Of a DNA stretch of 64,000 bases, positions 12,701-23,393 are shown one piece after another. The notes below the pieces were generated by a model. It was given only the letters and a program-made list of their open reading frames with translations, was not told the DNA's origin and ran no database searches. The position numbers were made by a program, and so were the translations under genes. The first letter of the stretch is position 1, and the number at the start of each line of letters is the position of its first letter. The stretch covers positions 8,037,090 to 8,101,089 of the forward strand of contig OX419345.1 of NCBI GenBank assembly GCA_948470475.1, given 5' to 3'. The DNA is from Galaxea fascicularis. Its lineage: Eukaryota; Cnidaria; Anthozoa; Scleractinia; Euphylliidae.

Positions 12701-15700
12701 AATTATATGGATTCTCAGCTCAACGAAGATATCTCGTCTTTGAATTTAAAAGCGAATTGATCTGAAGAAATAGCAATACCCGGCAATTAAGAGTCTCCTT
12801 AATGAAAAGGATGTACTAACCGTGTTGACTACAAGCATTGGAAAAAGCTTTGTGTTTCAAGTTTTCGCTGTGATGAAATCGCTGGACTCCTCGAGAGCAC
12901 CACTGCAGATCAGATGGAAGAAGATGCGAATTCTCTGAGGATTGAAAGCAGGGGAACTCGAAAGCTCAGACGTGTTTGGTAACCTCCCTCAGTTGCCTGA
13001 TTTTTTACTCGCCTTGGCCGAAGCGGTGTGCCCTCGACCCACGAATGCAGGCGTTCCATAGCGGCAAATACACTTCATTTTTCTTCACAACCAGTTTGTT
13101 CGAGAACGCTGCGAGCTCGTCAACGTCTCTACATTTCAAAATACATGTAGTGTCAAACTTTTAACTGGTGCAATAAGCGCGCATAGCTTTGTGTACAATA
13201 AAAGCATTTGCGGCTGCTTTCCCCCTCTTAAGCGCCCGATTCTTTATTAGGCAAATTGTAGCTTTATCTTCAGGTGTTCTAATCATCACATCCCCATTCG
13301 AGGACAAAACTAAGACTTTCGCGCTTGCGGTGTTGTCCGGAAGGTCCTCGATATTGAGATGTGCCAGGAGATTCGAATCGGATAATGTGCTCCACTCTGA
13401 CAAGGTTGATCGTTTTCCTTGCCAAGGAAGATTCAAAAACTACATTTTAAAATCCCTCTCTGGTACAAGGTTTGAAAACGTTCACAAAAGACCCCTGAGA
13501 GCGTTATTTTGTCCTCAACGAACACTTGCAAATTCTGCAAAATTCGTCAACCGATTTGACGCTTTGTGGTTTCCTTCCAGTTTTACGTCGATATGTTTCG
13601 TTGGAGTTCATAACATAACAACTTACGCGTAAACAAGCGGACGTGTCGCAGAAAAGTTTTTTTGACAGCTGCCTTGACCCAGAAGGTCATTTCCGTTTCG
13701 TTCTGATTGGTTCATTTCACTTTGATAATTTGACAGATCAGTCAAGCGAAAAAGGGGGCAGAACTCAAATCTTACAAAGACCATTGCAGGCTCTCCCCTC
13801 TCTTGTCCGCCCCAATCCCCGATCTTTGACCGCGTGCCATTTAAAGAGCAAGTCGACACGACCATCTCTCGGAATACCCAAATGGAGAGCCTGTTTGCAG
13901 GCTACCATTCTGGTAACATACCCGAAAAAAAAATGTTTTTTAATTTGTGGCAAAATCACTTCTTTAGCTTTATTTCATGCTCAAACTCTTTTTCTCTGAA
14001 CTTCTTTACTCTTTCTCTTATTTACTGCCTCGTTTTTTCCATCTTCAAGGCAATTTTCTTTTCTACTCTTTTTGTGAGCCCGCTTAAGCTGTTTGCTGTT
14101 TCCATGTTTGCTGAACATCTGCTTTCCTAAGTCGGCGTTTTTCTCTAGCAGCTGCAGCCCTCTTCTCTCTATTTTTCTCGTTGTACTTTTGGTTCTTTTA
14201 TTTATTCTTTTCGTTCTGTTTTCTTCTCCATTCTTCGATTCGAGAGAGCTTTTCTGGCTTGTTTTAATTTCGAACTCAGACGCGGTATTTACGGATTACT
14301 CAATTCCCGATAAATCAAATCCCCTGAAAAATGTCTCAGACCTCCCCTATAACATTTCATGAAAGGTTACTAAGCTTTTTCTTCAACACGAAAGCATGGC
14401 GTCTTTACAAAGCAAATTGCGGATGGCTTCTTCATCCCGCTTTCAATATGGCGTCAGCTTTGCAGAAAACGTGACGACTGAGTCGGAAAGTAATAAATTA
14501 TTATAGCCATCTTTCGAGCTTTGAAGACGAAATTATGGCAATAACAAGAGAAACTTATGAGCATTCAGATTTGCTCGGTTCTAGAACCTGGTTGTACCTT
14601 GTTTGGATCATGACGGTCAAGAAGAAGGTGAGTTTTCGAAAAATGCTATTGCGTAATCGTGTTTCAATAAAGCGTGACAACTTTTTTGAGTTATTATTTC
14701 TCCGTTTTTAGTCGATGATTGTGACTGATTTTTTCCAATGTTAAAATACAGCATATGAGCATTCAGTTGATATGTTTTTATTCCCACAGATATAAACTTC
14801 AGCCGTACCGTGAACAACAACTTGGTGAACGGCTAACTTCTACAACGCAGCATTACAGGAAGCATACTCAAGAATGATGATTCCTTTTAATGTGTTTTAA
14901 TAAACTTGAAATGTTGTAGTTTTGCTCAAATGTACATAGTGTATATTTTGTGTTTGCACTGGCTATAATTCGTTTGTCCATGGGAGCTTCCTTTTTTGTT
15001 AAAAATGTTTTTGAAAATTATTACCATGAAGATTGTGTTACGCGTTACATGCAAAATTTGCTTATTTTCCCACCTTTTCCCGTTATTTTCTCAAATCTAA
15101 TAATGTGGTTTACCATTTTTACACCTTTCTAGTAACAAACAAAGTGTACTTTAGCTTTAAGCAAAAATCTGGCTTTACTGAAGCCATTAAACAGAAAAAA
15201 TCAGTGAAAGTTTACCTACCACCCCCAAATGGGTATGGTGATTGTGCTACTGATCAATACTGATAGTAAAAGTAATACATGTAGTAATAATAATAAATTA
15301 TTAATAAGACAAGAAAACACAGGTCACCCACTCAGCACTTGACCAGGCTAGTATCCAGAGAGACCCTGCATACAGCTAGTTTCAAATAACGATCATTAAA
15401 AACTTAAACTTTATTACTTACCTCAAGTAATTGAAAATAATGAATGATATTTGTGATGTTATGATAATGATAACAATAATGATAACGATAGTGATCCTGA
15501 TAATCATAATGGCTCAGGTTTTGGCTCCAACTGCACATCATTGAATCGTGTATCAGGGGTGTTCCTTATGTGATGATTGCTATAAAAGCGACCTTTAATA
15601 CATGTACTGTAGTATAGATACCTTGAAGAAGATGTAAAGACCCAACAGTGTACAACTGGCAATGATGGGAAACATGGCAGCATCTTTTGATGTCATGCTT

Positions 15701-18700
15701 TCTGGTGTTTCACCATTCTTCTACAGAGACATCACAAGTAAAAATTAGTAACATTCCCAAAACTCGCAATTCATGCTTGCAATGTATACCAAACAATTCA
15801 TGCTTGCTTATTCTGAACAACAGTTTCAAAACTTTATAGTGAACAAATCTGAAAAACATGCAACATGGGAGCAAAATCAATGGTCTTCAAGTGAATGATG
15901 ACAGTCTTTAGGATTTGACTCACAGAATGAAAAGTTCTGAGCAATGTACATGTATATCTTGCACATCCTGCCATAGATAATGAGACCTTATTACTTTTTA
16001 ATTGTACCTTTGAGTTGCCAATACTACAAATAATGACTGCGTTCATCTGAGACAACACCATGTGACTGTGATAAGGTGTACATGTACAGTGTATATGAAT
16101 AATTATTATGAATGTGAATACAGTAATAGTCCACGTATAAGAACCTGGGTTTTAACCCATTGACTACCATGCCGGCCAAAACCGGCCGCAAAAGACTACC
16201 ATGCTTCAAAACATTTCAGCTTTCTCAATTGCACGAATATTCAATGCCTTCACTGTAAGTTGTGAGCACGAAATGGAATGTCCTTTAAATTTGGATATCC
16301 AATAAACGCAAGAAACGTAGCGATTTTCACCAAATATGGCCTTTTGAGTTTGGACAAGAACGAAAATGACCGTTTTTAACGTCAAAGAGAAACGACAAAA
16401 ATGCCCCCTTGCCTTTATGTTTTTTAAAGAAAGCATTGTCAAAAAACAAAAATTCAACCATCATAACAAAATTCAGTCCTTATTCTATCTTATAAATGAC
16501 TTTTTTTGTTCATATTCTTCTCCCAAGTGTAGATACAGCCTTTTGTTCCAGTGCATACAGGCCTTCCCGCCATTTTCAACATCTCAACCGCATTGCATGC
16601 TGGGAAATAACAAGGATTTTGACAGTGCCCGTCCTTCCCCCAATTCTTTCACACATAAACTAACACTACAGCCACTCCGACCTACATGTACCGCCAAAAG
16701 TCCGTGCTTGTGGTGATCTTCAGTGCTCACAAATTCCAAAATATGTGGCGGTAGGTCGAGAAATTCATCAATTGTTGAGTCCCAAAGGTACTAAGTGTCT
16801 GACCGGCCAAATGCGACAACAAAGTACATGTACATCACCTTGCTCAGTTCTTTGAGAAAGTGGACTCTTAGCTACCATCACGCTTAATGATGCTCATCAG
16901 GCAGCCACTACAGATGAAAAGTGGCTGTAAACTTAGCAAAAATCGCAAGCAAACCGAACTTGGGGCGTTCTTGTAGCTCCACAGATGAAAAATAGCTGCG
17001 TCATAATGACGTTTTCAGAAACCTTGCGCCTCCAGTGCCTTAGAACAGCACCACTTTCTATGGTAGTTTCAAATAAAGAGTCACAAGATGCTATGGATTG
17101 TTTATGGGTGGAAAGTCACTCCGAAAACGTAAAAACAGTTGGTAGTCAATGGGTTAAGAACCTGTTAGGCTAAAATTTTCATTTTATGTCCCCTCTACAT
17201 AAGAACCTTTTAAGGTTAAAATTTTAAGTTAGGTTCTTATCAGTGGGGTTGCTGTAAAAGTGTATATTAGGTAGAAACTGCTGAATTAAAATCATCATCT
17301 GATGAACAGGCACTGTACTGCTTGTTCAAAATAAAGAGAAATGTATGGGAATATTGAAGAGTCCTAATATTGTAAACTTACTTTGAGAAATGACCATATT
17401 AAAGCTCAAAATAAACATGAACCTACCTCAGTTGTTATGTATTGTCATTTCTGCGGCTGAAAATGGTGAATTTGAGCGATTTGGTGGGTTTTGCATTGGC
17501 TGTTACTGCACATTACATGTATAAGGAGGCAAGGGTGGAAAGCTCATTTTCGACTGCTCCTGTGCCAAGCTGATTTCCACCCAGAAATTAGAATCGCCCA
17601 GCTTCCAAATTGAACACCAGATAAACTGAAAGGTTGATGCTGCTTCTCGTGGCATTCAATCAAAGATCCATTCAAAATCCAAGTGCTAACCGCCGAGTAA
17701 TTTCACAAATGCCTCATGTGGGAGGAGAGACAGGCGATTCATCCACTGACTAGCGATTGCAAATATGTCCCTGACTCCCCTCACCCATGAGGCACTTGTA
17801 ACAGGGCATTGTTTAGCATCATGCAATCAGTGTGGAGCAAACAGCGTGACGGTTGTTCCTTGTTCCACAAAATCCCGGCCATGGTTGGTGTTTGCTCGAA
17901 AAGCTGTATTTCTCGCAAATTACTTGGCAGTTAGTGCTTGGATTTTGAATGGATCTTTGCTTGAATGCCACAAGAAGAAGCATCAACCTTTCAGTTTATC
18001 TGGTGTTCAATTTAGTGTTCAATTTGGTGTTCAAAATAGTCATTTCACGATGTAAGTTTACGATATTAGGACTCTTCAATATTCCCATACATTTCTTTAT
18101 ATTTCGAACATCCAAACAGACACACTGCTTGTATGGGCTCCCTGTGGATTCACATTCAGAAAAATAGACAAAAATGTTTTCACTTCCGTTTTGTTATAAT
18201 TGATCATTGAATGTTCGTTTAAAAACCCAACTCCCCCAGGAAGTCAACGAAAGCCAAAATTACAAAAATGAGCGCATAACAATGTAGCTATTTATATACT
18301 GAGCTGTGCCTAACGAATGTGAAAACCGACGAAGGACATAACTACACGTGGCTTTAACTGTGATTACATCTGTAAGCTACCGTACATGTAAAATCAAGTT
18401 AATCTAAGCGGTAAAAAACAGTTTACTTACATCGGGTTAAAACGATTCCAGATTAAATCAAACAGAACTCTTTCCTTACAATTGCTTTAACAATAACCAA
18501 GAGTGTTCTTAACATACTCGCCAAAATGACAGCAAGGCCTTTTAAGCTCATGATCAAACATCACATTAATTTTTTGATCACAAGAAAGTTCACACTAAGT
18601 TTCCCCCAAACTTAAGACTCTGGGAACACTAGCTACACGTCTGTTACACACAACTATGATGTTTCTATCTGATTCCTTAAAAGACAAATCCATAACATAT

Positions 18701-18938
18701 AAACAGATCAAAATCAAAGTTCAAATTTTCTAGATCAACGAACCTTCTGTTCGGAGAGGTACCTCACAGATCGAATGGAACCGAAAAAGATCGGCAACAA
18801 CGCCATCAAAACCAAACTAGAATACGCCACAAGCATTCCCTCAGGAGTAGCTGCTGCTCTTCCAGTGACATTTTTCGCCGTTTCGTTCACAACAGCGGAG
18901 AGATTCGCCACAGTTTCATTCACTACCGATTCCGCCAT
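3784..18938 (-). CDS. HM13: Signal peptide peptidase (HM13-type intramembrane aspartyl protease), 11 exons, 378 aa
   Basis: Exons in transcript order: 18744-18938, 15622-15720, 12202-12284, 10127-10215, 9604-9689, 9019-9144, 8526-8583, 6923-7006, 6541-6577, 5091-5285, 3784-3868 (1137 nt with stop). All junctions are GT-AG and keep frame; the first donor is a weaker GTTCGT. The protein matches metazoan signal peptide peptidase almost end to end and has its usual length (human about 377 aa). Both catalytic motifs are present: YD with D223 (exon 6) and GLGD with D269 (exon 8), plus the QPAL motif at 322-325 (exon 10). The family cleaves leftover signal peptides and some tail-anchored proteins within the ER membrane. 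The luminal N-terminus has four N-glycosylation sequons (N7, N12, N18, N23). The ATG at 18938 is the first in frame and has a strong context (AAGATGG). The charged C-terminal tail ends KMKSQ, so the KKxx ER-retrieval signal of vertebrate forms is absent. Confidence 0.95.
3980..4160. repeat. Dispersed ATTGG/CCAAT-rich repeat family, partial copy
   Basis: It lies in the last SPP intron. Recognisable blocks are GTGATTGGTTGACAAACTCGC, TTTTCCCGCGCTTGGCGCC and CATGTAATT, in the opposite sense to the 2447-2723 copy. Confidence 0.65.
4407..4699. mobile_element. MITE-like element with CAGGGTTCGTAC termini
   Basis: Inverted ends CAGGGTTCGTAC and GTGCGAACCCTG bound about 293 bp containing repeated TCAAGGACTTT motifs. 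The body recurs as fragments at about 7365-7420, 8320-8400 and 30485-30575, the last also ending in GTACGAACCC. No clear target duplication was found. Confidence 0.65.
8883..8957 (-). repeat. tRNA-derived SINE head
   Basis: On the minus strand, a GTAGCTTAGTCGGCAGAGG segment (A-box-like) is followed by GGTCGTGAGTTCGATTCCC (B box). The acceptor stem does not pair well, so this is a tRNA-derived repeat, not a working tRNA gene. It lies in an SPP intron. Confidence 0.6.
10453..10625. repeat. Single-arm relative of the 2724-3087 foldback element
   Basis: It shares GGCCGTTCC, GGGGCGAGTTTCAAATTT, GATAAATTGACACCATCACA and GGTTGAACAGAG with the left arm near 2.72 kb, but no inverted partner follows. 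It is probably a truncated or half-deleted copy in an SPP intron. Confidence 0.7.
11150..11302. repeat. Foldback repeat with GCACGA-rich arms
   Basis: Arms starting AAATTGCACGACTTTGAGTG and ending GGTCGTGCGATTT are inverted, with inner arms GAAAGTTCTCAA and TTGAGAACTTTC. It belongs to the same broad style as the repeats near 56.6-57.7 kb. SPP intron. Confidence 0.65.
12427..13904. mobile_element. 1.48-kb TIR element with TAGCCTG ends and perfect 9-bp target duplication
   Basis: The ends read TAGCCTGCAAACAGGCTC and its reverse complement, and inverted similarity continues for roughly 110 bp. The 9-bp direct repeat CCATTCTGG flanks both sides (12418-12426 and 13905-13913). A 9-bp duplication is typical of Mutator-like elements. 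The interior has a second internal TAGCCTGCGTGACAG end near 12653, a decayed RecQ-like reading frame (12756-12912) and unrecognised open frames on both strands. No transposase was recognised, so it is probably non-autonomous. It sits in an SPP intron. Confidence 0.85.
12707..12912 (+). pseudogene. Degenerate RecQ-like helicase N-terminal fragment
   Basis: A plus-strand frame starting at 12756 reads through one internal TAG to give AIKSLLNEKDVL, then TTSIGKSFVFQVF. This resembles the start of RecQ/DEAD-type helicases: a conserved block ahead of motif I, then Walker A (usually PTGFGKS). The invariant GKS is kept near 12840-12848 while the surrounding PTG has changed. An ATG at 12707 lies in a different frame, so at least one frameshift exists. 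It is a broken fragment carried inside the 1.48-kb TIR element. Confidence 0.5.
16135..18115. repeat. Inverted-repeat-rich region in SPP intron 1
   Basis: AACCCATTGACTACC near 16157 and GGTAGTCAATGGGTT near 17140 are inverted partners about 1 kb apart. A second system follows: 17611-17695 pairs with 17931-18010 (GAACACCAGATAAACTGAAA and its complement), and 17330-17381 pairs with 18050-18102. The left side of this palindrome has about 230 bp the right lacks, so one arm was interrupted or deleted. No coding exon was found. Confidence 0.55.
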
Positions 18939-20517
18939 CTTGACTAGTAGATGTTCTTTTGTTTCGAAGAAACACGACGTTCCCAGAGTTCGCTGCGTGC
19001 GTGAGTCGTCAGCTGTTTCCTCTCCAGTGAAGGAAATACACGTCAACCTTAGCTTTTCAGCTGCCTTGAATAAAAAATTTCCTATACTTCCTTTTACTTA
19101 AAAGGATATTAAGATGTACATGCATGAGAAAAATAATTATCTCATCTCAGGGCAAGATTAATTCCGCATAGCTCCCTACATAAATTATAAATTCATTTTG
19201 TGACTCAAAGTCCATTCCTGAACAGGGTTAGTATGAAAGGGATGCTTGTATAATGTAGGGAGCTGTGAGGAAATCCTTCTCATACCAGAAACGAACGTTT
19301 CTCCCGACTGTCGTCAATTCCATTCTTACCCTGTTTCCTCACTTTCCAAACCCTCATAAATATTTCTTCACAGTTCTCCCATTTTCAAGTCCAGCAAGAG
19401 CAGACGTCTATCTGTGCGGCACGATCTGTTTCATGGTTGCCTATGCACTTTTCATCTGATTTCCCCTGGTCTAATCCTACTAATCCCTCTGCCTCCGGCT
19501 TCCTCCCTGTCTTCCTTTTGAATCACCCATTTGTCAAATTCAAAATGATATCTAAATCACCAATTCGTTCACTCTAACGGTGATCAGTTCGACAGCAAGT
19601 GTGGTGGAACAGAGAAAAAGTCATGCCAAGCGAACAAATTTGACATCTCCGCCAGGTTATTCACCAAAAAATCAATTTAGCGGCTGTTCCATATTTTCGT
19701 TCGATATATTTTTCGGAGGATTTTACAGGGGAATGCTTGATAGCCACCTTCCGTAAAACCAACACAGTATTTATCAAATTTGATCGGCAAGACCTTTTAC
19801 CTGGTACGGTTTGCGTTTAGTTCCGCGATCTTCGGAAAACAAATTTGTAGAAAAGTATTAAAAGTATTGTCGGATCGATGCCAGTCAGTCGGGGCAACTG
19901 CGCCCCTACCTGAGGGGGGCATCAGGATCTACATTAGGCAGACTGAAAAACCGCAAAGAATTTACACACCGACGCCCCAAAATTGATTTCAAAGCACAAA
20001 TCGATCTGATACTTCGGTGACACGTGGAGCATACGTTCTGAACTATACGATATTTGCAACCTTTCTTTCTAGGGAAAAGCCCTGCGAACGAGGTTGCGGT
20101 ATTTGTGCATGTGGATGCTATAGTGGTGAATCCGGCATATCTTCTCTCTGTTAATCGCAGTAGAGCTAGACTTTGGGAGAATTTTGTGATATATCGCAAA
20201 AAACCTATTCTATCGCTGTGAAAACCTCAATCGAAAATCCAGAATCCCGCATTGCAGGCTTGAGAGAGCCTACAGTACACGATTGCAATCTTCCAGTAAT
20301 CAGTCAAGTGTGACCTGTATTGACTGTCAAATGGTCTAACATGCGACTCCACAGAGGAAACTAACCGGTAAAGTTTGTTACGTTTTTGGTCTAAAAGTGA
20401 TTGAATTACTGATCTTTACTTTTTAAAACAGCAGTCGATTATTGAACCTCAGATAACCACCCTTCCATACGGCGACCTTGTTCCAAAAAGAAAATTAAAA
20501 AGTATCAAACCCTTGAC

Positions 20518-20910
20518 TACCCTGGGTTCCAGAGGATATTTTTTTCTTATCGATACTAATGGTTGGCGGCGAAGCCGCGTTAACGAGGCGCAAAGGGCCG
20601 AGGAGAAAAAAATAACCTCTGGTCACACGAATAACGAACCTCATTTTCCTTGCTGTGCTGTCGCCTGGGAAACCACTCTTTTTCTAAGCCAATCGTAGCT
20701 CTTGTTTCATGTCGGCTGGGAAACCACAATTGTTGTTTCCTTTGAAGAACCAATCAACGAACTAGTTCAAATTCTGAACTGATTTCTCGCATGGAAATGA
20801 GGTTTCGTACTCCTGTGACCAGAGGTTATTTTTTACTCCTGTCGTTAACGCGGCTTCGCCGCCAACCATCAGTATCGATAAGAAAAAAATATCCTCTGGA
20901 ACCCAGGGTA
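20518..20910. mobile_element. 393-bp TIR element with perfect 9-bp target duplication
   Basis: Inverted ends TACCCTGGGTTCCAGAGG pair for about 60 bp, extending through TATCGATACT and GGCGGCGAAGCCGCGTTAACG. The 9-bp direct repeat ACCCTTGAC flanks it at 20509-20517 and 20911-20919. The interior is non-coding. The 9-bp duplication suggests a Mutator-like, non-autonomous element with ends unlike the TAGCCTG family. Confidence 0.88.
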
Positions 20911-21904
20911 ACCCTTGACAGCCAGATAGGTCAATTGAGATCAACAAGGATTTTTCATTGTAATGAGCTCTTATTGTAATGTCCATCAGGATATCGGTCC
21001 CATTGACTTACCAACAGTTATTTAGCCTCTGCAGGCTTCTCTCTTCCTTTTTCACTTTGCACCTAAACTTGTTTTTCTTATTGAGATTCGTGCCGCCTTT
21101 CCTCACTTCATAAAAAAGCGACACAGTGCACGATTGCTTCTTAACCCTCTTCCGTTGCAGACACATTAATTTATTGGCAGCCACTTGGAGGTGGAACTGA
21201 ACCGAAAACTACGGCGAATATCAAACCGAATAACTGCTTGTGTTTTTGCCGAAAACCACATGCTCAAAAACACAAAAACCGGGAAACCAAAGTTTTTGAC
21301 AGCAAAAACCGACCTAAAATACCTGCGTTTGTGCCTGGTTAGCCCCAATTCAATGGGCCTAGTTAACGTGTCGCGCTTTTACTTTATGAAACTCAACCTG
21401 ATTGAGTTCAACTTGGCAGCCTTACTCTGAATGTGGCCTGTAAAATGACTTCGATCGAAAGTATAAAAAACCACGCCATTCACTTCATTTTCTTTGCATT
21501 GGTAATCTACACTGATGTTCAACATATTTGTGAAGTTTGATGCGCTAGAAGATTGTCGGCATCGACCGCTTTCAGGTTCTTGAGCGGAGCCGTAGATCCC
21601 GGAATTACACTCAATTACTCTTAGGGGCCGACCATTTAACTTTTGAGGGGGATGGGGGGGGGGGGTGATTTCTGGTCAGCATTTTTTTTTTCTAGCAAAC
21701 TGGTGGCAGGATATTTTTTCCCCTCCTACATGCTCTGCAGGATATTTTTTTTTCTCTCCTCATTTCTCTGTAGGATTTTTTTTTCTCAAAAAGGTGTCGT
21801 GTTTACATTTATATTGTGATTATTGCAGTAATAGTTCTAATATGGAGCTGCAAAGCCTTAAAATGTTGTATTTAAGCTATACAAAATCATTCTTGTATAT
21901 ATTG

Positions 21905-22215
21905 TAGTGCGAGCCAGCAAGTTAAGCCAGAAATCCCTGATCCCAATAACTGCAAGCTACCTAAGGAACTGTAGGCTAACTGCAGTGCTAACTAGGCTAG
22001 CAAATGTGTAATTTAGGCTAACTCTAATGGCTTGCATGACTCCTATGACTTGGAGCCATGTGAACCGAGCAAGCGAGAAATCCCTTATCCCATTACAAGG
22101 GCAATTCGCAAGCTACCTAAGCTAACTGTAGGCCAACCGGTGAGACATTTAGGCTAACCAGAGTGTTATTTAGGCCAATCAATGTGTTATTTTAATAGGC
22201 TAACCAGAGTGGCTC
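21905..22215. repeat. Local direct duplication (~175-bp spacing)
   Basis: Two related stretches, about 21905-22030 and 22080-22215, repeat the order: cag/gcgag, GAAATCCCT, ATCCCA, GCAAGCTACCTAAG, AACTGTAGGC, then several TTTAGGCTAAC-type units. GGCTAACC/CTAACT motifs recur at short intervals. It looks like a diverged tandem duplication. Confidence 0.55.
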
Positions 22216-22544
22216 GCTGGCTTGCAGATTATCCGGGATGGTTGCAGTTAGCTTTTTGTTTGTAACTGACCTTGCTCCCAAACCAATTATATTGATGTTC
22301 ATAATGTACTTTTTACACCATCTGACGTTGTAACATCATGTGGTTTCCGTCGCTGTGTTGTTTCACTTTCCGAGGCAAGAAGCTTGAAAGCAAGCGGTTA
22401 ATCCAAACGTAAACACGCCAAAAGTGTGCAGCGAGGTAAGTACAGGGACCATGACATAGCACTGTTAAAACATAACAGGACTACAACATTATATTGTTTT
22501 CTTGAGAAAGCGTGTGCCTTAACGTACGCTAAAAGTACATCTAA

Positions 22545-22806
22545 AGCCTGGTTCTCATATGCCGCAGACCTACCTACCCGCCAGTAATGCCTGGGACACT
22601 GCTCCGACATATGAGAACATATGCCGCCGGCATTAAAGACCATCGAAGGTCTTTACCGCCTGCGAAGTTGGACTCAAGTCCACTTCGCAGGCGTGCCGGA
22701 GGTAAACACACCTGTGATGGTTCTTCATGCCGGCGGCATATGTTCTCATATGTCGGAACAATAATATTTTATCCCAGGCAGGTCTGCGGCATATGCGAAC
22801 CAGGCT
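22545..22806. mobile_element. Harbinger-like MITE (TAA target duplication) with an inner palindrome
   Basis: Ends AGCCTGGTTCTCATATGCCG and CGGCATATGCGAACCAGGCT are inverted, flanked by TAA on both sides (22542-22544, 22807-22809), as for PIF/Harbinger elements. A second inner pair, 22601-22636 and 22724-22757, contains CATATGAGAACATATGCCG and its complement. It lies about 590 bp upstream of the TPR-CHAT start codon. Confidence 0.75.
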
Positions 22807-23393
22807 TAAGCTAAGTAAGCTTCATCGTTTGTCAGAAGAACTTCACCTATTTAATTTAGTTTTTAGCCACCGTTTTCTTTCAGTGATTGTTGAAATTAGC
22901 TTTCTAAACAAATTAATAACGGGCAAACTAAAACCTCGAACAGTTAACCTTTAATCGAAAATTAGCGTTCAGGGGAATAAGGGATGTAACGTTACCAAGA
23001 TGTACACCATAAGTCGTCGCAATTTAAGTATTCAAAGTTCTCCCAAATTACATGCATGGTTAACAACTTTAAGGAGGGTAAAACAGCGAAAACAACTCAG
23101 TTACGCGCAGTTAAATTGGCAAGTGACGTAGTAGTAACTCACGTGAATAAAAGACATCGAAAGAGGTATACTGGGAAAACACTGTCAGCTGCCTTTGTGT
23201 GAAAGCCTCCCAAAATCCTTGTTACTTATCCCGACACATAACAAACAAATGAAGTAAACAATATCCGCCGTTTGTACTTAATATGCACTGACACTATTTT
23301 GATAGGATTTCTTTAAAGGAGTAGTGTTACATCACTTTGCGTTTTTTTAATTTTTTGCTATTTTTCTCCATAGGGGTACTGGAAAAGACTGGT

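Larger units (their letters stand above)
18939..23393. other. Intergenic region between the divergent SPP and TPR-CHAT genes
   Basis: It contains both promoters by position, but no unambiguous promoter motif was identified. Contents: a small inverted repeat (19170-19264, AGCTCCCTACAT ends), a 393-bp TIR element (20518-20910), a G- and T-rich stretch (about 21645-21790), a local duplication (21905-22215) and a Harbinger-like MITE (22545-22806). No supported coding exon. Confidence 0.55.

Noticed and set aside
13189..13632. 147-aa plus-strand frame, and 91-aa minus-strand frame 13161-13436
   Set aside because: Both overlap inside the 1.48-kb TIR element and neither was recognised; at best these are decayed element sequence.
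18939..19046. Upstream extension of SPP exon 1
   Set aside because: The frame starts with TTG; the first in-frame ATG is 18938, with a strong context and an N-terminus like the family's.
23337..23393. Upstream extension of the TPR-CHAT frame by 19 codons
   Set aside because: It begins with TTG rather than ATG and runs through a pyrimidine tract and a splice-acceptor-like TAG; the ATG at 23394 is the better start.
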